A DNA stretch of 64,000 nt from contig NZ_BCWX01000002.1 of assembly GCF_001894805.1 (NCBI RefSeq), positions 1,240,001 to 1,304,000 of the forward strand. The letters run 5' to 3'. Position numbers and translations under genes: made by a program. This DNA comes from Rhodococcus globerulus NBRC 14531. Its GTDB lineage: Bacteria; Actinomycetota; Actinomycetes; Mycobacteriales; Mycobacteriaceae. Positions within the stretch are counted from its first letter, which is position 1. Each line of letters begins with the position of its first letter. A model generated the notes under the pieces. The model made no database searches. It saw nothing but the letters and a program-made list of their open reading frames with translations, and had not been told where the DNA came from. Below, piece after piece: positions 23,798-33,309 of the stretch.

Positions 23798-25405
23798 ATG
23801 AAGCGAATAACTTATCGGCGGACGCTTACCGCCTTGGCCCTCATTTCGACTTGCGGGCTCCTAGCCGCCGGATGCGCGTCCTCCGCCGGCTCATCGGATG
23901 GCACTGGCGCGCCAAAGCTCGTGAGGGCTGGGGTGATTGGCGAGCAGTCGGATGAGGGACGCGCTATGGAAAGTGCGACTTTGACTTATGCATCGCATTC
24001 GCTGACCAATACCCTTGACCCGATCAAGGGCAGGACGTCTGCCTGGCTCGGAGGTACGGAAATGGCTGCCATTTACGACGTCCTGGTGCGATGGGATCCA
24101 GAATCCGCAGAAATTGTGCCTCAGCTAGCCGAGTCGATCACAGAGGCTCCCGATCGACTCTCCTGGACCGTCAGACTTCGTGACGGGGTCACGTTCAGCA
24201 ATGGCGACACTCTGGACGCGTCGGCCGTTATTGCCAGCACCAATCGTATGACCGAGGGCAATGCCACGAACAGCGATCAGTTCCGGGCGAACGTGCGGTC
24301 TGTCGAGGCGCCCGACCCCAGTACCGTGACGTATAACCTGAAGAATCCGTGGAGTGACTTCCCGACCCTCCTGACCTCAGGTTTCGGCATGATTACCCAC
24401 TCCGACTCGTTCAGAGACGGGAAATTTGTCGAACCGATCGGAGCTGGTCCATTCACTGTTGAGTCCGTCAATCCCGGATTTGAACTCGTTCTTGCGCCAC
24501 GCGAAGACTATTGGGGCGGGAAGCCGCGAATTGGCGAACTCAAGTTTGTAGACCTTCAAGGCGAGCAGCCGATGGTCGACGCGCTCAAGGCTGGTGAGGT
24601 GCAGATGGCGTATCTGAGGGGAGGCGAGGCCATCGACACGATGCGGGCCGATTTCCCCGGTTACTACGAGCCGGTAAGCATGGTCGACAACGGACTTCTC
24701 AATATCAGGGAAGGTCGTGCGGCGCACGATATCCGGGTCCGACAGGCAATTGCGAAAGCGATCGACCCCACCGTGATCAATGAACGGTCCAGGAAGGGCC
24801 TGAACTCGCCGGGACTCGAGATGTTCCAGGAGTGGTCCACTATGCATGGGTCGATCCCGGGTCCTACTCCGGACATCGAGGCCGCTCGCAAGCTCGTCGA
24901 TGAGGCAAAAGCAGACGGATACGATGGAAAACTGACGTTCGCCGCGCTGTCAGATCCAGCATCGACCGACCTGGCGTTGGCGATGCAGTCGCTGCTCCAC
25001 AATGTCGGCTTCGAAGTCGAAATCCAGCCCAATGCAACAAAGAACGACATCGCCAAAGTTTTTTATGTCACCCATGACTTCGACGTGAGCGTCGCCGGCA
25101 CAGCGGTGCCCGACTCCGCCCCGCTCCTGCGCCTTCAAGGCCTGCTCACGACTGGATCCAGTCAAAACGTCAGTGGCTACAGCAATCCCACTATGGACGA
25201 AGTCATCTTTCAGATTCAAACTGCCGGCACAGAAGACGAGCGCCGGGCTGGATTCGAGAAGATGCAGACGATCCTCAACGAGGATGTGCCGATCCTGCCT
25301 TTGGGTTCGGGCGCAAACTTCATTACCTGGGCACCTAACGTCCACGACGCAAAGTCGGGCATGGATGGATTGACGCTCTTCGACAAGGTCTGGATCTCGG
25401 ACTAG
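23798..25405 (+). CDS. ABC transporter substrate-binding lipoprotein, family 5 (peptide/nickel type)
   Basis: Extracytoplasmic solute receptor of 535 residues. An N-terminal lipoprotein signal with lipobox LLAAGC is followed by the SBP_bac_5 pattern: LDPIKGRTSAWLGG, VPQLAESITEAPDRLSWTVR, LRDGVTFSNGDTLDASAV, GAGPFTVESVNPG, VRQAIAKAIDP, and a C-terminal VPILPLGSGANFITWAPNV. ATG at 23798 is preferred (GAAGG six bases upstream) over ATG at 23792. No permease or ATPase gene of this family lies nearby, so it is an orphan receptor. It sits between two ~125-base direct repeats and has an operator-like dyad upstream. Confidence 0.9.
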   Translation: MKRITYRRTLTALALISTCGLLAAGCASSAGSSDGTGAPKLVRAGVIGEQSDEGRAMESATLTYASHSLTNTLDPIKGRTSAWLGGTEMAAIYDVLVRWDPESAEIVPQLAESITEAPDRLSWTVRLRDGVTFSNGDTLDASAVIASTNRMTEGNATNSDQFRANVRSVEAPDPSTVTYNLKNPWSDFPTLLTSGFGMITHSDSFRDGKFVEPIGAGPFTVESVNPGFELVLAPREDYWGGKPRIGELKFVDLQGEQPMVDALKAGEVQMAYLRGGEAIDTMRADFPGYYEPVSMVDNGLLNIREGRAAHDIRVRQAIAKAIDPTVINERSRKGLNSPGLEMFQEWSTMHGSIPGPTPDIEAARKLVDEAKADGYDGKLTFAALSDPASTDLALAMQSLLHNVGFEVEIQPNATKNDIAKVFYVTHDFDVSVAGTAVPDSAPLLRLQGLLTTGSSQNVSGYSNPTMDEVIFQIQTAGTEDERRAGFEKMQTILNEDVPILPLGSGANFITWAPNVHDAKSGMDGLTLFDKVWISD

Positions 25406-25467
25406 GCCGTAACCTTTCGCGGCCCTGTCACCTTTGCCGAAAAGCAAAGTGGCAGGGCCGGGTTGGT

Positions 25468-25592
25468 CATGATCACAAGAAATAGCCCCGCCGATCGATT
25501 GGATCGGCGGGGCTGCACTCCTTGGTCTACCTTGCTGCGCAGGAAGATTCGCTCCGTGCAGTGATCACAGGAAGAACGCTGCAACCTCGTCT
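25468..25592. repeat. Diverged direct repeat, copy 2 (intact iclR 3' end)
   Basis: Partner of 23521-23645. Here the block is in its natural place: last codons of iclR, intergenic spacer and terminator. The two copies bracket the orphan substrate-binding gene. Confidence 0.6.
25485..25515 (-). terminator. Terminator of the liv/IclR operon
   Basis: Stem AGCCCCGCCGATC (25485-25497) with complement 25503-25515, 5-base loop; 50 bases beyond the iclR stop, and also downstream of the convergent substrate-binding gene. Confidence 0.75.
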
Positions 25593-26344
25593 ACTGCTTG
25601 GGCCAGGGCGGCGGCGATCTCTTCACGGGTCACGTCGGACATCCGGCTCTTGGGCGTGGACACGTTCAACGTGTAGCGCGCCCCGCCGTACTCGCCGAGC
25701 GAGACCGACACCGACGTAACTTCATCCTCGGACTCTTCGTTGCTAGTGGCAAACCCGACCCGGCGGACCTCCGCGAGTTGGCGCAGAAGCGCCGACCGCT
25801 TGGTAATCGAGTGTGACGTAAGGCCCTTCAGCTTCTCATCGGGGTACAGCTCGCGCACCGCACGGTCATCGAGCGTAGCGAGCAGCGCTTTGCCGGACGA
25901 TGTGCAGTGCGCCGGCATGGTCATCCCCATGCGGGACCCCACGCGCACCGCTCGCGCACTCTCGACCGAGTCCACAAAGGTCACCGTGTTCCCGTCGAGG
26001 CGGGCCAGATGGACCGTCTCACCCAGGCTGGCCGAAAGCCGTTCGAGCACTGGATGTACACGGGCCCTGACGTCTGTTTGGCGCAGGACCGCGAACGCGA
26101 TCGTCGTCAGGGCGGGGCCCGGTTCGTAAGCCCGTGAACCCTCGACCTGACGGACGAATCCGCGGTACTGAAGCATCGCCAGCAGTCGGTGCGCGGTCGA
26201 CGAGGCAACCGAAAGGTACTCGCTCACCTCGGTCAGCCGGATACTGCGACGCTCGCCCAGCAGCAGCAGGATTCGCAGGGCGTTGTCGACAGACTCGATC
26301 GGGTACTGCGGTCGGTTCGCAGTTGTATCTTCCTTTGCGGTCAC
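25565..26344 (-). CDS. IclR-family transcriptional regulator
   Basis: A 259-residue regulator. N-terminal winged helix: SVDNALRILLLLGERRSIRL, VSEYLSVASSTAHRLLAMLQ, YRGFVRQVEGSRAYEPG. C-terminal effector (GAF-like) domain: RLSASLGETVHLARLDGNTV, GMTMPAHCTSSGKALLATL, VSVSLGEYGGARYTLNVS. GTG at 26344 overlaps the ligase stop (GTGA); the upstream extension is out of family and rejected. Last gene of the leftward transport/catabolic operon, so likely the pathway-specific regulator; IclR proteins of aromatic pathways often activate in response to the pathway acid (family knowledge). Confidence 0.93.
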   Translation of the reverse strand: MTAKEDTTANRPQYPIESVDNALRILLLLGERRSIRLTEVSEYLSVASSTAHRLLAMLQYRGFVRQVEGSRAYEPGPALTTIAFAVLRQTDVRARVHPVLERLSASLGETVHLARLDGNTVTFVDSVESARAVRVGSRMGMTMPAHCTSSGKALLATLDDRAVRELYPDEKLKGLTSHSITKRSALLRQLAEVRRVGFATSNEESEDEVTSVSVSLGEYGGARYTLNVSTPKSRMSDVTREEIAAALAQAVDEVAAFFL

Positions 26345-27924
26345 GCAGGTAGCGTAACGGCAGGAGCGCGCAGAACATTCTTGGTGACCTTGCCGGACGC
26401 GTTTCGCGGCAGCATATCGACCAGCACGAGGCTGGTCGGAAGCTTGTAGCGCGCCAACCTCTCCCCTGCCCAGGCGCGCAGCGACTCGATGGTCAACTCC
26501 GCCGCACCCGGTTTCAGTGCGACCACCGCGACCGGGGTCTCGCCCCATGTTTCGTGAACCTGGCCGATCACTGCAACCTCGGCGATGCCCGGGTGACCGG
26601 CCAGCGCATTCTCTACCTCGGCGCAATATATGTTCTCGCCGCCGGAGATGATCATGTCCTTCGCACGATCTACGACGTAGATGAAGCCCTCGGCGTCCTT
26701 GCGTACCAGGTCACCGGAGTGAAACCAGCCTCCGGCGAAGGCCTGCGCCGTTGCCTCCGGGTTGTTCCAGTACTCGGTCATCAGTCCCGGCCCACGGTAG
26801 ACGATCTCGCCGACCTCACCGGGTTGCACATCCACCATGTTTTCGTCGACTATGCGTGCCCAGACACCGGGTACCGGGCGTCCGACGGAACCCAACTTAC
26901 GGCGAGAATCCTTGGCCTCGAGCACACACGTCACCGGGGACATCTCGGTCTGCCCGAACAGCGCAATGCTCGACGCACCGGGAAGCACCTCGCTCATCTT
27001 GCGAAGCAGCGAATCGGTGGCAGGCGCTGCGCCCCAGGAACTGACGCGAAGCCGAGACAGATCGCGCGGCGACCGCTCCTGCTCGTCGCAGACCGCCTGC
27101 CACTGAGTCGGTACGAGGAATGTCGAAGTGACCTGCTCGCATTCGACGACGTCGAGGAGTGCCCCCGCGTTGAACGAGACACTCGGAAGGACAACCATGG
27201 TGGCGCCCATCAGAATCGCCGGCGCCACCAGGCCAAGAGTCCCGATGTGGAACAGCGGTGCGGCGCACAGGCTTACCTCGTCGTACATCTCGAACCGGAA
27301 CGCCATCACGTTCGTGGCCGACTGCGCCGCCAAGTTGCGATGCGTCAGCACGGCGCCCTTGGGCCGTCCGGTGGTTCCCGACGTGTACATGAGCAGCGCT
27401 GGTTCGCACTCGTCGATCGTCGCGACCAGTCCGCCCGAACCGGAATGTGCGAGGAGAACGTCGTAGGCCGATGCGCCGTCAGAGCCCTCGCTGCCGACCT
27501 GGAAGACCTGAACCGGACCCGCGGCCTGCGCGACCGCAGCGATCCCGGTGGCGCTTGCCTGCTCGTCCACGAAAAGAACGACGGCTCCGCTGTTGTCGAG
27601 CGTGAACGCCACCTCGCCGACGCTCAGCCGGAAGTTGATCGGCACGGCGATAGCGCCGATCCGGTTGGCGGCGATCATGATCTCGATGTACTCGGCCTGG
27701 TTGCCCATCAGCAAAGCAACGCGGTCCCCGTGCGCCACGCCGCGCTCGGCGAGGGCGGCGGAGACGGAATCCACTCGCTGCTGAAGATCTGCCCAGGTAA
27801 TCCGGCGGTCGCCGAAGACGACGGCCGTCTGTTCACCGCGCTCAAATGCATGCCGCGCGACCTGACTGACCCAGTGCTGCTGGCGGGCACGCGTCAGGTC
27901 ATCCATGTCCACGCTCGTATTCAC
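26341..27924 (-). CDS. AMP-dependent acyl/aryl-CoA ligase
   Basis: Forms a CoA thioester from a carboxylate, 527 residues. Motifs: ALLMYTSGTTGRPKGAVLTH, IALFGQTEMSPVTC, YVVDRAKDMIISGGENIYCA and the A10 lysine block LPRNASGKVTKNVLR. GTG at 27924 overlaps the hydrolase stop (GTGA); ATG at 27906 is an alternative. Together with the upstream hydrolase it fits ester cleavage followed by CoA activation of the released acid (inference). Substrate not readable. Confidence 0.92.
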   Translation of the reverse strand: MNTSVDMDDLTRARQQHWVSQVARHAFERGEQTAVVFGDRRITWADLQQRVDSVSAALAERGVAHGDRVALLMGNQAEYIEIMIAANRIGAIAVPINFRLSVGEVAFTLDNSGAVVLFVDEQASATGIAAVAQAAGPVQVFQVGSEGSDGASAYDVLLAHSGSGGLVATIDECEPALLMYTSGTTGRPKGAVLTHRNLAAQSATNVMAFRFEMYDEVSLCAAPLFHIGTLGLVAPAILMGATMVVLPSVSFNAGALLDVVECEQVTSTFLVPTQWQAVCDEQERSPRDLSRLRVSSWGAAPATDSLLRKMSEVLPGASSIALFGQTEMSPVTCVLEAKDSRRKLGSVGRPVPGVWARIVDENMVDVQPGEVGEIVYRGPGLMTEYWNNPEATAQAFAGGWFHSGDLVRKDAEGFIYVVDRAKDMIISGGENIYCAEVENALAGHPGIAEVAVIGQVHETWGETPVAVVALKPGAAELTIESLRAWAGERLARYKLPTSLVLVDMLPRNASGKVTKNVLRAPAVTLPA

Positions 27925-29063
27925 CACTGCGCCTTGGGGAAACGGTCCGCAATCCACTCGCACATCACATCGGCAACGGCGGCGCGGGCCCCGGGCTCCT
28001 GGAAATAGTGATCACCGGGCAGGTCCTTGCGCGACTTGTCCTCGCTCGCGAGGGCATTGAACAGCGCGTCCGCGTCGCTCGGGAACACACCCGAGTCCCC
28101 GTCAGGGTTGATGACAAGCGAAGGCACCGTGATTTTCTCCATGTGCATTTCCGCACGGCACTGCGATTCTTCGAGACTCCACATGTGTAGCCAATTCCGC
28201 AGCGTGCTCCCGGCACCGATGCCGCGGTCCTCGCGGTTGGCTACCGAAGTCGGGCCGCGGTAGCACTCGCCTGCCGGCCGACTGCTGGGCTCGAGCGTCG
28301 CGTCCACCATCCGGGGGTCAGCCCACGTACGCGGGACTCCGAAGTGCCGGTCGTTGTAACCCGCGGCGGTAATCCGAGCCAGCTCTTCCTGCGCCCATGC
28401 GGTGATCCGGTGGTTGCGGGCAACCTGCGCAGCGCGGTACCGCTCGATGAATTCCGCGGAGTACGGCGGACCGTTCTCGGGGTTGAACAGATCAAGTTCG
28501 GGGTCGGTCAGAGTCGGGTCGTTTTCGTCGACGACTGCTGCGTCCAGCCACGCGGTCAGCACGTCGGGCCGACCGCCGTGCGCGGCGAGGGAGATGTAGG
28601 CAGCTCCGGGGATGAGGTCGTTAATTCCGACTGCGGGTTCCATGTCGCGGGCGGGACGGATGCACGGCGAGGTCGCTTGCGCCTGGTAGGCCGCCATCAG
28701 CGAGCCGCCTCCGGAATTGCCGAGCAGGATAACCTGATCCACACCTGCGTGCTCCTCGAGCCAGCGCACACCCACACCGATGTCGACCAAAGCCTGGTCG
28801 AGATTGAACAGCTCCTCGTAACCGCGGTAGCGAGTATTCCAACCCAGGAATCCAATACCTCGCGCAGCCATGAACTCGGCGATGTAATGCTCCGAGAAAT
28901 CAATCTGGTAATGCGTAGCGATCATTGCGATGCGCGGCTTCTTACCGGCCGGCGTGTAGTAAATGCCCTGACACGGGTAGCCGCCGGCACCCGCGCGCTT
29001 AGCGCCTGGTGACTCGCTGCTGACAAATTCCTTGTGGACGGTCGGGCTGGTGGTGCCGGTCAT
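27921..29063 (-). CDS. Alpha/beta hydrolase
   Basis: A 380-residue serine hydrolase-like protein. The nucleophile elbow ILLGNSGGGSLMAAYQAQ (GxSxG) is clear; PSLVINPDGDSGVFPSDADA and GDHYFQEPG supply the expected late Asp and His. ATHYQIDFSEHYIAEFMAAR and FLGWNTRYRG precede the elbow as in large cap-bearing esterases. No signal peptide. Role inferred: hydrolysis of an ester or a C-C bond in the imported compound. Next gene overlaps by 4 bases. Confidence 0.88.
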   Translation of the reverse strand: MTGTTSPTVHKEFVSSESPGAKRAGAGGYPCQGIYYTPAGKKPRIAMIATHYQIDFSEHYIAEFMAARGIGFLGWNTRYRGYEELFNLDQALVDIGVGVRWLEEHAGVDQVILLGNSGGGSLMAAYQAQATSPCIRPARDMEPAVGINDLIPGAAYISLAAHGGRPDVLTAWLDAAVVDENDPTLTDPELDLFNPENGPPYSAEFIERYRAAQVARNHRITAWAQEELARITAAGYNDRHFGVPRTWADPRMVDATLEPSSRPAGECYRGPTSVANREDRGIGAGSTLRNWLHMWSLEESQCRAEMHMEKITVPSLVINPDGDSGVFPSDADALFNALASEDKSRKDLPGDHYFQEPGARAAVADVMCEWIADRFPKAQW

Positions 29064-29065
29064 GG

Positions 29066-29641
29066 TTAGACAACCTCGTATTCGTTGAGACTTGCGTATT
29101 TCTTCAGGTGCGTGAACATCAACTCGACCCGCTCGAGGACGATGGGATCCGTCAATCTGCCTTGCTCGTCAAAGTGATTGGGGGCAAAGCTGAGGAGAAT
29201 CTCCGGCCCGGGCAACACTGGGGACCGGGAGAAGACGAAGGTGTGACGCAGTTCGAATTGGCTGCGCGCTGTGCCGAGGCGGCCAGGCGTCGCGCCCATC
29301 AGCGCCACCGGCTTACGCTCGAGCACCGAGCGTCCGAGTGGAAGTGAGAGCCAGTCGAGTGCGTTCTTCAGAACACCAGGGATGCCGCCGTTGTATTCGG
29401 GTGTCGCGATGAGCAGGGCATCAGCGGCTTCGACCTCGGCGCGCAGAGCATGGACGCTGTTCGCCTCGTTACCGAAATCGTCTTCGTTGAGCATCGGGAT
29501 CTCGCCCAGCAGCTTCGTGATCCGCACCTCGACGTCGACCGGCGCCATTGCCGCCGTCGCCTCGAGAAGTTTGCGATTCCACGAGTCTGCGCGGAGACTG
29601 CCTGCAATCGCGCAGATTACAAATTTTCCGTCTTTCATCAT
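29066..29641 (-). CDS. NADPH-dependent FMN reductase-family protein
   Basis: A 191-residue flavodoxin-fold quinone or FMN reductase. GSLRADSWNRKLL is the FMN phosphate loop, and ATPEYNGGIPGVLKNALDWL is the family signature. It may supply reduced flavin to a monooxygenase or reduce a quinone intermediate. Starts ATGATG at 29641, overlapping the LivG stop; ends two bases before the hydrolase start. No flavin monooxygenase is found in this operon, so the partner is unknown. Confidence 0.9.
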   Translation of the reverse strand: MMKDGKFVICAIAGSLRADSWNRKLLEATAAMAPVDVEVRITKLLGEIPMLNEDDFGNEANSVHALRAEVEAADALLIATPEYNGGIPGVLKNALDWLSLPLGRSVLERKPVALMGATPGRLGTARSQFELRHTFVFSRSPVLPGPEILLSFAPNHFDEQGRLTDPIVLERVELMFTHLKKYASLNEYEVV

Positions 29642-30414
29642 GCAGCTCCCAGATAGGCCGCGACGACAGCGTCGTCGCGGATAACGTCGGCGGGCTTGCC
29701 GAGGGCGATTCGTTGACCGAAGTTGAGAACACAGACGCGGTTCGAGATGCCCATGACCATCTTCATGTCGTGCTCGACGAGCAAAATGGCAACGCCGAGA
29801 TCTCGGTTCACCTGCACAATGGTCTCCGTCATCTCGGCGGACTCGTCGTGATTCATGCCGGCGACGGGCTCGTCGAGCATGATCAGCCGCGGTTCCATCG
29901 CTAGTGCCCGCGCCAACTCGATTCGCTTCTGCGTGCCGTGCGGTAGTGATCCGACAGGGGTGTCTGCCAGGTGCTCGATGTTCATCAGCGCAGCGACCTC
30001 GCGAACCTTTTCCACCGCGGCCTTCTCCTCCCGCGCTGCGCGGCCCAGCCACAGCATGTTCTCCAAGGCTCCCGCGCGCATCGCGTTGTGCCGCGAAAGC
30101 AAGAGGTTGTCCAGCACCGTCATCGCGGGAAAGACCTCCACGTTCTGGAAGGTCCGGGCGATGCCCTTTTTCGCGATCTTGTGAGCCGGCAAGCCCAGGA
30201 TTTCGGCTCCCGCGAAGCGCACGGAACCGGACTGTGGTGCGTAGACACCGGAGATGCAGTTGAACAGCGAGGACTTGCCCGCACCGTTCGGGCCGATGAC
30301 GGAGAACAGCTCGCCCTCAGCGATCGAAAAGCTCACGCCGTCAATGGCTTTTACCCCGGCGAAGCTCAGGGCCAGATCGTTGATCTCCAACAGATCGGCA
30401 CGCGGATCAGACAT
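29638..30414 (-). CDS. Branched-chain amino acid-type ABC transporter ATPase (LivG-like)
   Basis: Cytoplasmic ATPase of a HAAT-family importer, 258 residues. Walker A GPNGAGKSSLFNCISG, the signature region LPHGTQKRIELARALA, Walker B LIMLDEPVAGMNHDESAE and the switch His in LLVEHDMKMVMG are intact. The long variable region before the signature is typical of LivG. Overlaps LivF by 8 bases. In this operon the cargo is probably an aromatic or alicyclic acid, not an amino acid (inference from neighbours). Confidence 0.93.
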   Translation of the reverse strand: MSDPRADLLEINDLALSFAGVKAIDGVSFSIAEGELFSVIGPNGAGKSSLFNCISGVYAPQSGSVRFAGAEILGLPAHKIAKKGIARTFQNVEVFPAMTVLDNLLLSRHNAMRAGALENMLWLGRAAREEKAAVEKVREVAALMNIEHLADTPVGSLPHGTQKRIELARALAMEPRLIMLDEPVAGMNHDESAEMTETIVQVNRDLGVAILLVEHDMKMVMGISNRVCVLNFGQRIALGKPADVIRDDAVVAAYLGAA

Positions 30415-31210
30415 GCTGGATCACCCCTTCGGTATCGATTCCCGTGGCCTGTGCCGGCGGCTCAGCTGCGCCCACTGCCGAAGCACCCAGGTACAGCTCT
30501 GCGATTTCTGCGTCGCCGCGCAGGTCCTCCGCCTTGCCCTCCTTGACGACGCGGCCACCTTCGAGGACATATCCGTACTGCGCAATTGCCATTGCCATGG
30601 CCGCGTTCTGTTCCACCAACAGGATGGATGTCCCTTCCTTGTTGATGTCGACGATCACGTCTCGGACATCAGCAACGATTTTCGGTGCCAGGCCGAGGCT
30701 CGGCTCGTCGAGAAGAAGCACCTTCGGCTGGGACATCATCGCCCGACCGATCGCGAGCATCTGCTGCTCTCCGCCCGAGAGGTAACCGGCTTTGCGCTGC
30801 ATCAGGTCACCCAGACGCGGGAAGTGGTGCAGCACCCGCTCACGCGCTTCGAGTTCCTGGGCCTTGCGATAGCGACGGACAAAAGCGCCGCTCGCGAGAT
30901 TCTCGGCAACGGTGAGTCCAGGGAACACCTGCCGACCCTCGAGGGCCTGCGCGAGGCCGAGTTTCACGCGCTTCGACGAGCGCTCGTTGGTGACGTCGTT
31001 GCCCAGCAGTTCGACCCTGCCCGAGGCAACGGTGCCGCCGTGCACGCCGAGCAGACCCGACACCGCCCGCATCAGCGTCGACTTGCCCGCACCGTTCGGC
31101 CCGAGGAGGCTGACGATCTGGCCTTGGGGAACCGTCAGGCTCACGTCCTCGAGCGCCAGCGAGGCTGCGCCGTAGCGGACACTGAGGCTGTCGATGACCA
31201 GCGAGTTCAT
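30407..31210 (-). CDS. Branched-chain amino acid-type ABC transporter ATPase (LivF-like)
   Basis: Second ATPase of the importer, 267 residues. Walker A LLGPNGAGKSTLMRAVSGLL, signature YLSGGEQQMLAIGRAMM, Walker B KVLLLDEPSLGLAPKIV, and LLVEQNAAMAMAIAQYGYVL are intact and characteristic of LivF. Starts 4 bases inside the end of the LivM gene. Forms a heterodimer with the LivG-like protein. Confidence 0.93.
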   Translation of the reverse strand: MNSLVIDSLSVRYGAASLALEDVSLTVPQGQIVSLLGPNGAGKSTLMRAVSGLLGVHGGTVASGRVELLGNDVTNERSSKRVKLGLAQALEGRQVFPGLTVAENLASGAFVRRYRKAQELEARERVLHHFPRLGDLMQRKAGYLSGGEQQMLAIGRAMMSQPKVLLLDEPSLGLAPKIVADVRDVIVDINKEGTSILLVEQNAAMAMAIAQYGYVLEGGRVVKEGKAEDLRGDAEIAELYLGASAVGAAEPPAQATGIDTEGVIQHV

Positions 31211-32331
31211 TTGCTACCTCCGGAGATTCGGGCTCGGATCCAGTCGATGGGCCGCTTGAAGAGCGCGAGCAATCCTTTGGGCTCGAAGATGAGGACCAGC
31301 ACGATCACAAGGCCGTACAAGAACTGTGAGAGCAGAGGCGCGGTAACGCCGCCGTCGGCGCTCGCGTCCTTCGAGACAAACGGAAGGTACGGCGACAGCA
31401 CATTCACCATCTCAGGCATCGCCTTGATGAAGAATGCGCCGAGGATCGCGCCCGCGACCGTGCCCATACCACCGATGACAACCATCGCGATGAAGTCGAC
31501 GGAGACCATCATCGTCCACTGACTCGGCGTGAAGTAGCCCATGTAGGACACGAGCAGCGCACCGGAGACACCGGCGAACGCCGAAGAGATGACAAAGGCC
31601 ACGACCTTGGTTCTGGTCACAGGTATGCCGGCAACGCCCGCCGCGATGTCCCGGTCACGGACCGCCATGAAGGCGCGACCTAGGCGCGAACGCTTGAGGT
31701 TCCACGTCAGCACAGTGACGATGAGCAGCACTGCCAGGGCGAAATACCACCACGCCTGGAACGAGGTCAGGATCTCCTCGCCTCCCGACGACCAGTAGCC
31801 GTCCAGCAGGTCTTGCCCGTTGATCTCCACCGCAGGGGCCGTCCGACCATTGACTCCGCCGCTCAGGCTGGTCCAGGTTTCCCAGACATAGGTGCCGATG
31901 AAAATCAGGGCCAACGTCGCAACCGCCAGGTAGAGCCCGCGGATTCGGACTGCCGCCGGAGCGACCACCCCACCGGCGAGTCCGGCAACTACAGCGGCTG
32001 CGGGCAACCACACCCAGACTGGGAGTCCCTCGTCGACTCCGAGCCAGGCCGAGGTGTAAGCGCCGATCGCCATGAATACCGCGTGGCCCATCGAGATCTG
32101 ACCGGCAAATCCGGTGATGACCTGCATGCCGAGTGCGCCGACCGCCGCGATCAGCGCAAAGATTCCCACGCCCATCCAGAGATCGGACTGCACCACCCAC
32201 GGCACAACGAGCATCGCCACTACCCACACGGCAACCCACACCCGCGTGCTTCGCTTCTTGGTCCGCACGACTTCGGAGGGAACACCTGCGGTGTCGTCGT
32301 CGATGGGTGCGGGTTCGAGAGTTGTTGTCAT
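31207..32331 (-). CDS. Branched-chain amino acid-type ABC transporter permease (LivM-like)
   Basis: Inner-membrane permease of 374 residues. After a hydrophilic N-terminus (about 30 residues) there are multiple membrane segments; GFAGQISMGHAVFMAIGAYT and VFISSAFAGVSGALLVSYMG-type blocks, GGMGTVAGAILGAFFIKAMP and FEPKGLLALF near the end match LivM. Lies 3 bases after the LivH gene. Confidence 0.92.
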   Translation of the reverse strand: MTTTLEPAPIDDDTAGVPSEVVRTKKRSTRVWVAVWVVAMLVVPWVVQSDLWMGVGIFALIAAVGALGMQVITGFAGQISMGHAVFMAIGAYTSAWLGVDEGLPVWVWLPAAAVVAGLAGGVVAPAAVRIRGLYLAVATLALIFIGTYVWETWTSLSGGVNGRTAPAVEINGQDLLDGYWSSGGEEILTSFQAWWYFALAVLLIVTVLTWNLKRSRLGRAFMAVRDRDIAAGVAGIPVTRTKVVAFVISSAFAGVSGALLVSYMGYFTPSQWTMMVSVDFIAMVVIGGMGTVAGAILGAFFIKAMPEMVNVLSPYLPFVSKDASADGGVTAPLLSQFLYGLVIVLVLIFEPKGLLALFKRPIDWIRARISGGSK

Positions 32332-32334
32332 CGG

Positions 32335-33216
32335 TCAGACCCTTTCAATGCTTTTACTGCCGAAGAGTCCGTAGGGCCGGACCACCAGCACGGCAAACAT
32401 GACGATGTAGGGCAAGACCTCATGGAGTCGGCCGCCCCCGATGTCCGACAGGTAGTAAGAACCCATCACCTGAATCAGTCCGACGATCAGGCCGCCGACA
32501 ATCGCACCTACCAGCGAGTCCATTCCGCCGATCACGATCGCGGGAATAGCAAGCAGCGCAACGATACCCAATGCCGGAGACACAACCCGAGGGAACGACG
32601 CCAAGAAGACACCGGCCACCACGGCAAGGAACGCCGCAAGTCCCCACGAGAGTGCGAACATCCGTCGCACATCGATTCCCTGCGCCAGTGCCGCTTCCTG
32701 GTGACTGGCGGTCGCACGAAGCGCCAGACCGTACGGTGTCTTCTGGAAAAAATAGGCCAGCCCCGCGAGAACCACCACGGAGGTGCCGATTGTCGCAATG
32801 CCACTCCACGGCAGCACTACCGAGCCGACAGTCACCGTGCCTGAACCGACAGGACCGGCCGAGCCATGTGTGCCGACGCCCCAGATCATCAAGATCGCCT
32901 GGTGAAGCATGATCGAGATACCCAGCGTCGCGAGAACCACGGTGGTAACAGATTTTCCGACCATGCGGCGCAAGAAGACCGCCTCGATCAGGACCGCGAG
33001 AACCACCATGATGACGACCGCGAAGAGGAACGCCAGCCCCCAGGGCATGAAGGCCATCAAGGCCAGCACCGTGTAGGCGCCTAGCGCCACGATCTCTCCG
33101 TGGGCAAAGTTGAATGTGTGTGAGCCCTTGTACATGATCACGAACCCGAGGGCGATCAGTCCGTAGACCATTCCTAGGGCTATCCCCTGGAAGCCGAGCT
33201 GCAAGAAGAGCGCCAT
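32335..33216 (-). CDS. Branched-chain amino acid-type ABC transporter permease (LivH-like)
   Basis: Inner-membrane permease of 293 residues with about eight hydrophobic segments. GMVYGLIALGFVIMYKGSHT, FNFAHGEIVALGAYT, GLALRATASHQEAALAQGID (cytoplasmic coupling loop) and GGMDSLVGAIVGGLIVGL are the LivH signature. ATG at 33216 with GGGG upstream is preferred over the longer frame to 33267. Second gene of the operon, 93 bases after the binding-protein gene. Confidence 0.92.
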   Translation of the reverse strand: MALFLQLGFQGIALGMVYGLIALGFVIMYKGSHTFNFAHGEIVALGAYTVLALMAFMPWGLAFLFAVVIMVVLAVLIEAVFLRRMVGKSVTTVVLATLGISIMLHQAILMIWGVGTHGSAGPVGSGTVTVGSVVLPWSGIATIGTSVVVLAGLAYFFQKTPYGLALRATASHQEAALAQGIDVRRMFALSWGLAAFLAVVAGVFLASFPRVVSPALGIVALLAIPAIVIGGMDSLVGAIVGGLIVGLIQVMGSYYLSDIGGGRLHEVLPYIVMFAVLVVRPYGLFGSKSIERV

Positions 33217-33309
33217 AGCCCCTTCTACTCCTTTAGTCGAACAATAATTGTCCTGATGCGCCGCCAAGGCGCCCGCCGCCGTCCTGTAACGGGCGCCGAA
33301 GTGCGTCGA

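Noticed and set aside
26554-28008. 484-codon plus-strand frame opposite the ligase at 26341
   Set aside because: Shadow frame; the minus-strand ligase carries all adenylation motifs.
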